Assembly (NCBI GenBank): GCA_021229015.1
Contig: CM037795.1
Location: forward strand, 15,954,117-16,018,116
Length of the DNA: 64,000 nucleotides
Reading direction: 5' to 3'
Source: Solen grandis
Lineage: Eukaryota > Mollusca > Bivalvia > Adapedonta > Solenidae
Shown: piece by piece, positions 20,941 through 31,759 of the stretch
Layout of the letters: each line of letters starts with the position of its first letter
Numbering within the stretch: the stretch's first letter is position 1
Notes under the pieces: model-generated
Databases searched by the model: none
What the model was told of the DNA's origin: nothing
Seen by the model: only the letters and a program-made list of their open reading frames with translations
Position numbers and translations under genes: made by a program

Positions 20941-23900
20941 ATAGCTCACCTTGAGGATGTTGTGCTCTGGTGAGCTAGAAACGAGAAGTAAGGTTTTCAA
21001 GTGTCACCCCAGGCAACCAGACTACTGTTTATTTCCAGCAATCATATGTAATCATGCAAATTGCCATCATAAAAGATCCTTGTCACCCAAAAGCTTATGT
21101 TTACATGTCTTTTTATTTTTAAGCCATGCATGTTTAAAGAACTACTTGATCTGATCTATGAGGTCTGATATCAGTAAGGGGGAACCAAGTCAGGCACTGC
21201 AATTCAATACGGGTGAATAGTTATGTCCCTTGACAAGGGTAATTATTTGATGAAAACAAAAACTATTATTTTGACTGTGGCCTTTACTTTTCTTATCTGA
21301 AAATAATCTTAATCTTTCTCTTCCTATGATGAATCTGATCACCATACCTCACCATAATGGAAGTACCCCATTCTAATAAGATTTTCATTGAAAATCTGGT
21401 TAAGACTATACAGCTGAACCTGTACAAGTGGTTACCTGTATTAACCCTTTCCCTCATAGAGGACACCATGAAAAGACCTATGCGAACAGCATTAAACCAG
21501 ATCAGCCTGCGAGTAACTCGCAGGCTGATCAGGTTTTATGCTGTTCGCTGCTCCTCAGTGGTCTGGAAATGAGGATTTTATGATTAAATTTGGTAAGGTT
21601 TAACTGTGATTTTCTGCAGATCAGGCTTTATGTGGTACCTATTGAGTGCGTCAAAATTAGTCTATATGAGGGAAAGGATTAAAGTTATGGTCATTGATGA
21701 GAATGTGGCACGTGTGATAGTGAAGTTTCATGACAGATGGTTTTATAATTTAGATGTTATGGCCAAGGTTTTTTCATGACAATGCCACCAGAGTGATGAC
21801 AATACCTAGACTTTTTTCTTTGAAAAACAAACTAAAAAGTAGGGCTATTACTGAAGGTGATTTATACCCCCGTGAAATGCTTTGATACAGGAGAAGCCAG
21901 ACTCCAGGCGGAGCATTGACAAGAACCTGTTTACGTCGTATATTGGTTATGATATTAAGTAATAAGTAAGTAAAGTTTTTATTTAAAGAGGATAGAGAGT
22001 CAGTTATGGGGTTTTTTTTTGGCACAGTAGTTTACAAGTGTAGAGTTACAGTTCTTGGACACTGCATTTCTCCTAGTCCCCATCTGTTTACATTTTTTAA
22101 GTTTCAAGTAAATACCATGTATAATATTCGAGTTACGTTTGGGACAAGAAAACAAGATGGCCAAGATTGCCCTGTGTCGCTCACCAAAGTAAGATTGCTG
22201 TATTAGGCATGATTACAAAAAAAAAAATGGATTCTAAAGTGTTTGCAGTGTTTTTCTAACATTTGACTAAGTGACCTAGATTTTGATACTACCTAAATTT
22301 GCACTCATCTGGGATTTCATGCATCATCATTCTTATCAAGTTTAATGATGACTGGGACAAAAATGTAGCCTCTAGAGTGTTCACAAGGTTTTTTCTTAAA
22401 TTTGCCCAGGTGAACTTTTTGACCCCAAGTGACCCAGCCTTTTTGACCCCTTGTGACCCATTTTCAAACTCATCCGAGATTTCATAGAAACAAACATCCT
22501 GACCAATTTTCATGAAGATTGGGCCAAAACTGTGGCCTCTAGTGTCTTCACAAGGTTTTTCTATGATTTGACCTAATGACCTAGTTTTTGACCAAGCATG
22601 ACATGACCCAATTTCAAACTCATCCAAGATATCATGAAGACAAACATCCTGACCAATTTTCATGAAGATTGGGCCAAAACTGTGGCCTCTAGAGTGTTCA
22701 CAAGCAATTGTTGACAGCAGACAGACAAAAGCCTGATCTTGAGCACTTACTAAAAAGCAATTTAATAAAGGGAGATAATTAAACAAGAGGACCATGATGG
22801 TCCTGGATCGCTCACATGAATATAGGGTATCCCAAGGAACATCAGTCTGTATTAAAACAGTTTTATTAAATCTGGCCAGTAGTTTTGAAGGAGTTTTATC
22901 AAATTCTGTGCAGCAGTTTCAGAGATGTTGTTTAAAAGTTTCACTTTAGTTATACATACCGGTATTAGGCAAATTAGCCCCACCCCTATCGGCCATGTTT
23001 TTTATGGATTGGAATTATTTCAGCAACTCTTGTGAAGCTTCACCCAATGATCATCCCTGCTAAATTTTATCATATTCTGTTCAGCGGTTTCAGAGGAGAT
23101 GTCGTTTAAAGATTTCACTATATACATATTAGGCAAATTAGCCCCGCCCAAGGCAGCCATGTTTTTTACGAATCAAAATAATTTTGTAATAATAATAACT
23201 TCTGTGAAGCTTCATCCAAGGATCATCCCTGCCAAATATAACCAAATTCTGTTCAGCGGTTTCAGAGATGTCATTTAAAGATTTCACTAAATACATATAA
23301 GGCAAATTAGCCCTGCCCCGGGGCCTGTTTTTTAAAATTTAAGGAAATTCCCCCCCTTTTTTCCCGGAAAATTTTAGCAATCTTCGTAGAGAGTTACCCA
23401 AGGAACGTCTGTACCAAAATATTTTGAAATCTGGCCAATAGTTTTGAAGGAGATATTTAAAAATTTCATTATTTTTTTCTTTCTATTGCTATGGTAACCA
23501 GAGTTCCACATGGATCAAGTTTATTTTTAAAAACTTTTGTGAAGGTTCATCCAAGGACCATCCCTGCCAAGTTTAATCAAATTCTACCCAGCATTTCATA
23601 GGAGATGTCGTTTAAAGTAAATTGTTGACGATGGACGATGCACGACGACGGACGCAGGGCGATCACAAAAGCTAAAGAGCTAAAAATGGGACCAGGTAGA
23701 GTTACAATTCTTGGACACTGCATTTTTCCTAGTCGCCATCTGTTTACACTTTAAGTTTCAAGTCAATACCTTGTATTATTTTCGAATTATGTTCTGGACA
23801 AGAAAAAACAGAATTTAACAAAGGTAGATAATTCAACAAGAGAATTTGGTGATACAGTGTGGCAGCACTATATCTGTCTATATATATATCTATATCTGTC

Positions 23901-23990
23901 TCAAGTAGACATCGTCTCCAAATGACTATAATACTGTCGGTGGGACGTTAAACCCATCAAACAAAACAAAACAAACAAACAACAAGAGAA
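20941..23990. repeat. Mirror of inner left-arm repeats
   Basis: Reverse complement of about 12830-15340, including 'gctcaccttgaggatgttgtgctctggtgagct' (hairpin-capable) at 20943-20975, a TTAA MITE (21441-21682) and the 'caccaaattctc' dispersed repeat. Apparent ORFs such as 22289-22795 are chance readings through repeat units. Confidence 0.75.
21441..21682. mobile_element. TTAA-flanked MITE, locus 2 (right arm)
   Basis: Mirror of 14601-14842, with TTAA on both sides, 14-bp termini CCCTTTCCCTCATA/TATGAGGGAAAGGA and the central hairpin. Confidence 0.85.
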
Positions 23991-24884
23991 TTGGTAGAAT
24001 CGATGGATGCTCCCCAAATAAATGCTAAATAACAAAGGGCAATAACTCCAAAATTATGCAAAGCAGAGTTGTGGTTCTTGTACACTGCACTTCTCCTCAT
24101 TGAGATCTACCTGTAATTTTTATACCTCTTATACTTTTTATGCTATGCTTCGGACAAACTATAAGTATGAATAATAACAAAGGACAATAACTCCAAAATT
24201 ATGCAAAGCAGAGTTGTGGTTCTTGTACACTGCACTTCTCCTCATTGAGATCTACCTGTGAAGTTTCATGTTGATACCTCATACTTTTTGTGCTATGCTC
24301 TGGACAAAATTTAAGTATGAAAAATAACAAAGGGCAATAACTCGTACACTGCACTCCTCCTCATTGAGATCTATCTACCTATGAAGGTTCATGTCGATAC
24401 CTCATACTTTTTGTTCTACGCTCATGACAAAATTAAAGTATGACAAGAGAAACGGTAGAACCGATGGATGCTCCCCGAAAAAATGCTAAATAACAAAGGA
24501 CAATAACTCCTAAATTATGCAAAACAAAGTTGTGGTTCTTGTACACTGCATTTCCCCTCATTGAGATCTATCTACCTATGAAGTTTCATGATGATACAGT
24601 AGTATACAGAGTTCTGGACCACTTTTGTACAAATGACCTGTAAGATCTTTTTAAGGCTTAATGGACGCTATTTAGCCTCCCAGGAGTCACTTTATCTCTT
24701 AGAGAGATGTGACCACAGGCAGAGTCTGGACCACGAGCAGCCCCCCCCCCCCCCCCCCCCCCGGCGGGCCCTTCAACCAATGATTTAACCCCCAAGCATA
24801 TGGATTCACCTGTTCTGTAAACACTTGCCACTTGCTCCAAAATGAGAAAAACTCTCTTGTCATAAAATGAAAATCCTGTCACGC

Positions 24885-24965
24885 CAAGAAAAATTTGTCA
24901 CGCTCGTAAAAATTTGTCACGGTGATAAAAACTTGTCACGCTAAGAGAAACTTGTCACAGTGAGG
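24885..24965. repeat. 19-bp iteron array (copy 2)
   Basis: Five units of the TTGTCACG-type 19-bp repeat, one fewer than in the left arm. The unit between the TTTCTCTTAG and ACGAG variants reads TATCAC here rather than TATGAC. Confidence 0.8.
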
Positions 24966-25136
24966 TAGTGTGACGAGATTAAGCAGACGACGCAAAAACT
25001 TGTGATAGTTGAAGTGTATAGCTGTAAGCAAGCAGAGGACACTTTCACGAGGCAGAATGTAAACACAGTGTACTTTGAAATTATCGTCTGCTACAAGAAT
25101 GTCGAGGATGAGCTAAAAGACTTAGTTTAACTTTTT

Positions 25137-25800
25137 TCGGCGTAGCTGTATAATTTCGATTTCAACTCGCATCTTAAACCAATCAAATGTACGCTAACAG
25201 CGGTAAATAATTCTAAGCTGAATAAAAGGACTCCTGTTATTGGTTAACGCATCATTATGGACTATAAAATTACTGTAAATAAGGGGTGCAGCTTGTATAT
25301 ATCATTCAGCTTGGTGTTATTACTTTTCTTTTTGATGTAAACATGAAAGTGATTTCAGTAAATTAAATACAATCCTTTTCCATCAATTGAGGAATGCTAC
25401 TTTGTGAAAATGATTTAAAACAACAAATAAAAATCCACCGTGTTATGACATGAAACCCCTTAATTACTATGTATATTGAATTCTTCCAGCCTGCCGTGAT
25501 GCTCTCATTGAAAATTAATTCGCCAAAACAAACACAACTAATAACGCTTGTAAATCATAATTGTCATATGCAATAATGATATGAACAAATATCAAACAAG
25601 CCTATTTACAGATATAATTTTTTGTATTACCGTCTATAAATAAGTATATTTCATAGAAAAAATACTGAACTATTTCTAGAGCGTACTAAATTTGTTGTGC
25701 GTCGGTCTTTCGCGCGCTTTTCCTCGGAATGTTCTAGAAGACTGGAAATCTCGTTTTTCTTTCATCCTACGCCGAATATCTTTTTTAAAGATATTTTTGT
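25137..25800. mobile_element. ~665 bp insertion present in right arm only
   Basis: Left-arm sequence runs straight from 'cttaaagtaaa' to 'gttaaactaag' (about 11600-11635), but here ~665 bp intervene. Its ends are inverted relative to each other (CGGCGTAGCTGTATAATTTCG and, inward from the right, CGGCGTAGGATGAAAG), set in T-rich flanks. AT-rich and non-coding. Most likely a small DNA transposon insertion segregating between haplotypes; a deletion from the left arm cannot be excluded. Confidence 0.6.
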
Positions 25801-26178
25801 TTACTTTAAGTTTATTTTATTGATTTTTTTTATCAAATGTAATCAAAGAGTTGTTGTTGTGTAATCACCCACACGTTAATGGGTCACGCTGTAGCAATCT
25901 CGTAAGATGCAAAGAGAAGTAGCTCTTGTAACGTATTAAACTAAGTTATATCTTTGTTATCTTTCTTTAGATTATTTTTTAGCTCACCTCTGCCTCGACT
26001 GTTTGTTCGGCTTCTATTGGGTTCGGCCTGGGGTTTCCGAAAAAAGGGGTTGTCCCTGTAAAACACGCTTAGCTATACGGCCCGGCGGTCGCGCGACTCC
26101 CTCACGTGTACATTGTTTTGAATTTAGGTGTGTACCTCACTTTTCGGCAACTGATCTTTTTGCGAGCTCATTAGTAGC

Positions 26179-26792
26179 TCATCTTGAACATTTGACTGGC
26201 AAACCGTGGTTGTCTATGACAGAGCCCCGCTCGTCTTTAATGGAGAGTGAGAGCTCTGATAGGGTGCCTGACTGCAGCGCCTTGAACTCGGGGTTCAGAA
26301 ATACCGAGGATTTGATCTCTCTGTATGACCAGCTGCCGACGGCAACAACATCTAGTAGATTACTAAGAGCCCCGTCTGATGAGTTCTCAGAGGTGTTCCA
26401 GGTGGACGAATAACAGCTTGTTCGGGCTCAAATCTACCGGCCTGTCTCCTTCTAAAGAACCCTCCAACCATTCATCTTTAAAACCTAAAAGAGTGCACAT
26501 CAGATGGGGATAACAGATTCTTGTGTCGTGCGACATGGTAATAGCAGCTTTCCCCGTCTGTTTACTGTGACGGACAAACCTAACGTTTTAAGTGCCGTAG
26601 CTAGAGCGTTGAAAGTCCATAAGCCTGGCTGGACGGCGTTGGCTACCGGCTCATGGATGTTGTACCCCCCCCCCCCCCCACGGTATATATGATCGACCTC
26701 AACCCAATCCGGAGATGTCCGTCTCTGTTGTCGGTTGCCTGTTGAAGGGAGGTCGGCCCTTTTGTAATTTTGGTAATTGTGTGAAACATCAT
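26179..26792 (-). pseudogene. Element gene C (copy 2, broken)
   Basis: Mirror of 10597-11216. Codon 36 is TAT (26685-26687), so this copy is open from the ATG at 26792 to the poly-G run (a C-run on the plus strand, about 26665-26679), where the frame changes. The YNIHEPVANAV segment and the DNHGLPVKCSR end at TGA 26179-26181 are kept. The homopolymer run is shorter than in the left arm. Confidence 0.65.
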
Positions 26793-26965
26793 ATTGCAAT
26801 ACAGCTTTTTATCTTCAACTCAGGTTTAATAGCGGAGATAACAAAGCGGGCCCGTTGTATACAAGAAACAAACATAGGGACAGCTTGGCAAATAACCGAA
26901 CAGGGGGTATAGGGGGGCATTATAAGGAGAAGGGAAAGTTAATTCTGTGCAGCCAAAAAATCACT
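26793..26965. promoter_or_regulatory. Divergent intergenic region between genes C and A (copy 2)
   Basis: The shared upstream region of two head-to-head genes. TATA-like 'cattataagg' lies about 45 bp before the gene A ATG, and 'gataaaaag' (reverse strand) lies before gene C. The poly-C run of the left arm is collapsed here to 'ggggg'. Confidence 0.4.
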
Positions 26966-28549
26966 ATGAGCGCAGATATTTTCTTTGAGGCAGACTTTGC
27001 CGACATCTTCGTGGGTTATCAAAACCCTACCTTTACCAGAGATGTTGATATAAACAATGATGCCTTCCAAGCGTGGTTAAACAAGCCTTTCGACTGGTGG
27101 CAGTGCCAGGTAAATTTTGCTATTTGTTGCGCGACTGCCGGCTGTTGGGTCTCTGCCGACGACCACCTGAACGCTAAAGATCCCTCCATCGCCAGCCTGT
27201 ATCGGTTCCACATCTTCTACACGACCAAGCATCTTTTAGTAGAGCTAGTATAGTACAGCAACTCCTACGACGACCGGGCTTACAACAGGCTCTGTAAAGA
27301 GTTTGGCGTATCGCCCTCCACAGACTGGCGCCAAAAGCTTGATCAAGGGTGCCAAGGGCTCGGCACTTGGAGCCAATATATGACTCCATCGGGAAAATAC
27401 TGGCAAGAGCACAGGGTCGCAGGCCGCCCCTTCCTTAGCCCTAGAGACTCCATTACTCACAGAAGAAACATTTCTAAAGCCAGGACCATGTTTATCTTGG
27501 AAAAGTCAGAAGGCTTTACCCAGGCAGGCATGGGGCACATTAACGACTCGATCCGGACCTATGTGTGGGCTCTGCTCGGGGCCCAGGCTCAGACCAAGTC
27601 TAGGATTGACGTGATGTCGAAAGGCTTCGAAGCGCAGAAGCAGTTCTTAGCCAATGTGGAGGACGCGATTAACTCCCCTGTGGACATACCCTCTTCAACA
27701 ACGCGCTCATAATAATCAGAATGTGCTGCAGTACGCCGGGAGCGAGCTAAACATGGTCCTCGGAATGGGATTATACATGGCTCCGAGCGACATGACACTA
27801 AACATCAATCCAGGAATCATAGGATACAATAAGATACTGATACAGGGTTCCCACAAAATTGAAAAATCAAAATTCCCTGACTTTTCCCTGACCAAACTCA
27901 AAATTCCCTGACCAGATTAAGCGCAAATCCAGCAGCAAATACAGATCTTCCAAAACTAGTTTACTTTTAGATAACTTTTCATTTTCAAACATGAAATGAT
28001 GGTGTGCCAGTTGGATGCTATTGGGAACTTATTTCATATTATGCCAATCTGACAATTCAAAATGACTGAAAAAAGCCAAATGGAAGAAACTGCCTTAGCT
28101 TTTCCTTATTATAATCCTCCTGCTGTTTGGTTGACACTCCTTGATTGTAAAATTCCCTGACTTTTCCCTGACTTTTTCTGAATTTCCCTGACCAATTTCA
28201 AATTTCTGACTTTTTCCTGATCTTGAAAAAAAAATCATTTTTCCCTGACTTTTCCCTGACCGTGGGAACCCTGTGCTAGCTACGACGGCCTCTCCATTGG
28301 AGTGGCGGATATAAACCCTCAGACGCAACACGTGCCTGGTAGCTTCCAAGACGGTAAAATTGCAGGGCCAGCCCATCATCGCTGCACTTGCCTCAGCGAG
28401 ATGGAAAAATCGCACCATCGCAGACCACTCGCAGAAAAACCATGCAGACTGACAGCACAGCTGCGCGGGCACATGAAGAGGAAAAGAGAGCTCTGGTCTT
28501 AGGTGGGATCACTGTAGGGTTACTAGCCATCTGGCTAGCGCTTCGTTAG
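26966..28549 (+). pseudogene. Element gene A (copy 2, broken)
   Basis: Begins MSADIFFEADFADIF and keeps FDWWQCQVNFA and the CATAGC cysteines. The same in-frame TAG as in the left arm is at 27251-27253, here just after an in-frame ~30-base deletion. The frame reopens across the SPRDSI / KSEGFTQAGMGHINDSIRTY segment, shifts near 27707, continues through GLYMAPSDM, is cut by the MITE at 27843-28273, and ends with the hydrophobic helix ALVLGGITVGLLAIWLAL and TAG 28547-28549. The 3' end overlaps gene B convergently. The shared stop and MITE show inactivation before the two arms diverged. Confidence 0.7.
27843..28273. mobile_element. CAGGGTTCCCAC MITE inside gene A (right arm)
   Basis: Mirror of 9066-9496, same 12-bp termini and the same position within gene A. 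Confidence 0.85.
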
Positions 28550-29607
28550 TATCCAATCGCGAGTCGCAACCAGGATCAAACCTCCAACAGCTAAGAACAG
28601 AGCCCAGGTATTTTCTATAAGCCAACCGACCGCTTTACCAGCTGTTGACAACAGCCAGGAGACAATGCTGCCTATAATGCCAAGGATGGCAGCCGTGGCC
28701 TTGCCCACTAGTTTCGCTAGTAAACTGCCGAGGGCTTTAAGCTGCTTTTTTACCCATTCTCCAACTCCCTTGGATGGGGGCTTTGGTGGTGGTGCTCCAC
28801 CCCCACCTCCAGTTAATAATTCATAGAAGAAGCCAATTGTCATTCCGATTGCTGTAATAATTGAAGTGATGGTGACCCCTTGTTCTCAGAATAGAGTCTT
28901 AATCCACTCAGCCATCTTGGTGTCCTCGTTCAACATTCTCCGAAAGGTTTCCCGAATTCAGCTGATCTGTGACTTGAGGGCCTCCCGATTGATTGAGGCT
29001 GCCTCGAGCCGCGCAGACCACTCGAGCTCGAGATCTTGGAGCCTTCCCCGAATTCTTCGCTTCATTTCTTCATCATCGGTCTCCCCAAACTTCTTTTTTT
29101 CTAGAGCAATATGTTTAGCAGTGTCTCCTCCGTTTGAGACGTAATGGAGCCTACATTTGAAAGCTATCTGGCGTCTGCTTCCTCAAGCGACTTCGCCGCA
29201 AGTGACGTCGACGCTTCCGCAAGCTCTTATCCGCTTGTCTTATACTAGCTTCAGGCTTAGCAGGCAGCTTCCGACTCCAGTCTGAGAAACCGAGATGATC
29301 TCTGATAACGACCCCACTGCCCTTCTGTCTAGCAATAGTGGATAATGCCAGGGGTTTTCCAGTTTGCTTATTAATAAGATCTAAATCCGGGTGGCTCAAT
29401 AGGCGAAGCTGCCCATTTTTGTCCACCTTAAACTTAGTGGGGTCCCTTCCTGTGGTGGGATCGCCCAAAGAATTATAATTTCATTGACGGTGTCATTCAA
29501 CAGTTGATTTAGGTGGTTTGAATGAAAGAGGCTTCAGCGACGTCATCGTTGACGTCATCATAAACTTCCTGATCCTCAAAATCTTCGAGCGGTATATCCT
29601 CATCCAT
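28535..29607 (-). pseudogene. Element gene B (copy 2, broken)
   Basis: ATG at 29605-29607, acidic start MDEDIPLEDFENQ. The C-terminal 102 codons are open here: Gly/Pro linker, an amphipathic KKQLKALGSLLAKL helix, Ala-rich and hydrophobic helices, ending RDWILTKR at TAG 28535-28537. This region is broken by a 37-base deletion in the left arm. In-frame TGA at 28958-28960 and 28886-28888 are shared with the left arm; both are in a context where CGA (Arg) would fit, i.e. consistent with CpG decay. The N-terminal frames are shifted relative to each other as in copy 1. Likely a membrane-associated or virion-type protein, by composition only. Confidence 0.7.
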
Positions 29608-29799
29608 TTTAGACTCTTTATTATTGTGTCATATAGAATATATATGCACCCCATGTGGAGATCAAGGGCATCCGTCAGACGGTTATCACCAGCAAAGCCA
29701 CCCTTGACCTCGGATATGAAGGCCACTCTCCAGTCTCTCTCTGAGACTCTCAGAAGCCGAGCCTTTTCTGCATGTGTGGCTATATTTCTATATATATTT

Positions 29800-30175
29800 C
29801 GTGTCACTATATTTCTCTAATAGAGTGTCACCGTGTGTCGTTTTTTTTTGCATGTGTCACTATATTTTAAGGATGTATTTGGTGTCACTATATTTCTCCA
29901 ATAGGAAATTTTTATTCTGCATGTCACTAAATTTTATGGATATATTTGGTGTCACTATATTTCTCCAATAGGAAATTTTTATTCTGCATGTGTCGCTATA
30001 TTTTATGGATATATTTGGTGTCTCTATATTTCTCCAATAGGAAATTTTTATTCTGCATGTGTCACCATGTGTCGCTATATTTCTCTAATAGAATGTGTCA
30101 CAGTGTGTCGCTTTATTTTATGGATATGTCTATTGTCACTATATTTCTCTAATAGGAAATTTTTATTCTGTTCAA
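29800..30175. repeat. Tandem ~66-70 bp array (copy 2)
   Basis: Mirror of 7296-7585 with more units ('gtcactatatttctccaataggaaatttttattctgcatgtgtc...'). The short ORFs across it are repeat translations. Confidence 0.8.
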
Positions 30176-30180
30176 TCGAT

Positions 30181-30369
30181 TTATTTCCTTCTGTAGCTCT
30201 CTACGATTGTGACACCACTTTCTCCTATACCCACACTGGTAGCAAAACTGAAGTTTGTTGGTGTCATCAATCCACAAACCGTGCATGGTCTATTCAAACA
30301 ACCTCCGCGGTGTATGAGAGCCATATGGGTACTACTTTTGTTGCACTGGTTAGTCTTACCTAGAACCAC
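30181..30369 (-). pseudogene. Zinc-ribbon ORF remnant (copy 2)
   Basis: Mirror of 7103-7333. It shares GKTNQCNKSSTHMALIHRGG and the first Cys pair, then a small indel shifts the frame so the second Cys pair is lost. Because one arm retains the spacing, the break is specific to this arm. Confidence 0.35.
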
Positions 30370-30657
30370 TTACACACGTTGTGTCCTTTCACCATGGTGT
30401 ATTAGTATACTCAATGTATATATCTCTAAATGTAGATGTCACTAAATTATTTATGTACCTTCTCAGGTAGATCCCCCAAAAAGAAATCATTGGTTGAGGG
30501 GCCCGCCGGGGGGTGGGGCGGGCCCTGCTCGTGGTCGAGACTCTGCCCATGGTCACATCTCTGAGATAAAGTGACTCCTGGGAGGTTAAATGGCATCCAT
30601 TCAGCCTAAGATCTTTTATATCAAGGTGGTCCAGAACCCCCACTCTGTATACTGCTG

Positions 30658-31420
30658 CTACTTCTTGTGCTATGCTCAGGACAAAATTTAAATATGAAAA
30701 ATAACAAAGGGCAATAACTCCAAAATTATGCAATAGAGAGTTGCAGCCCCTGTACACTGCACTTCTCCTCACTGAGATCTATCTACCAATGTAGTTTCAT
30801 GTTGTGAACTCATAAGTTTTTGTGCTATGCTCAGGACAAAATTTAAGTATGAAAAATAAAAGGGCAATAACCTCCAAAATTATGCAAAACAAGACTTGTG
30901 GTTCTTGTACACTACAATTCTCATTGAGATCTACCTATGAAGTTTCAAGTTGATACCTCTTAGTTTTGTGTTATGCTCCGGACAAAATTATGACGGACAG
31001 ACAGACGGACGGAGTGGCAACTATATGCTCTCCCTTTGGGTAGCATAAAAATGGGACTAGTGCAGTAACTCTGTCGTCCTTAAGAAAAGTCAAGTGAAAT
31101 TTATGACACACACCTCTCCACCTGAATATCAATGCACACACAAAATTTGAACCAAATCGGTTATGAAATGTAGAAATTCGCATCAAGATATTTAGAATCA
31201 GGGGCAATAATTCTGTAATCCTTCAAATAACTCAAGTTAAATTTATGTCACGCACCTCTCCACCTGATTATGAATGCACACAAAATTAGAACCAAATTGA
31301 TCAAGAAATGTAGAAGTAGTTTTCGTCACAAGTTTTTGGGATGGATGGACAGACAAACCAAGAGACCGACTCCTATATACCCCCTCTCAAACTTTGTTTG
31401 TGGGGGTATAATTACTATTT
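30658..31420. repeat. Mirror of tandem repeats flanking the TIR element
   Basis: Reverse complement of 5900-6812, including the 'gacggacagacagacggacgg' unit and the 'ccccctctcaaactttgtttgtgggggta' hairpin-like end near 31380-31408. Non-coding. Confidence 0.75.
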
Positions 31421-31759
31421 CGGATATTTCCTAAACAAGCATAACTGGTTACAAACATATTTGCATGTTATAGGATACATGCACTGATGTAAAACCTTAA
31501 CCCAAGATGTCACACCAATGCCAGGGCAAGTAATCTGGCTAGATATACTTCGTTATATCCAAGTTTGAGAAACTGATGGAACGACGTGATATTGAACATG
31601 CAAGTTTAGTGGATTGAAACTGATGGGTGAAGTCCAGTGTAAAGTAATCATCAATATCTGAATATACAGAAAACAACACTACATCATTCTTAACAATTTT
31701 TTCTTTCTTTTTGTACAAGAATAGCACAAAGATAACTGCCAATCCTCACAGGAGGGAAG

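Larger units (their letters stand above)
24597..30657. mobile_element. Virus-like TIR element, copy 2 (6.06 kb)
   Basis: Mirror of 6814-12163. TIRs are 24597-24786 and 30484-30657. It is longer mainly because of a ~665 bp insertion (25137-25800). Gene order from left: iterons, gene C (-), gene A (+), gene B (-), ~66-bp repeats, zinc-ribbon remnant. This copy keeps some coding sequence lost in the left arm (the 37-base segment of gene B, a Tyr codon in gene C) and has lost other parts (about 30 bases of gene A). Confidence 0.85.

Noticed and set aside
22289..22795. 168-codon ORF on the minus strand in the inner right arm
   Set aside because: It reads through repeated units ('cactctagaggccacagttttggcccaatcttcatgaaaattggtcaggatgt') and is not open in the mirror arm; internal repetition of the translation reflects the DNA repeat.
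28866..29144. Plus-strand ORF opposite gene B (and its mirror 8235-8510)
   Set aside because: Shadow of the coiled-coil region of gene B; gene B on the other strand has the sensible composition and linker-helix order.
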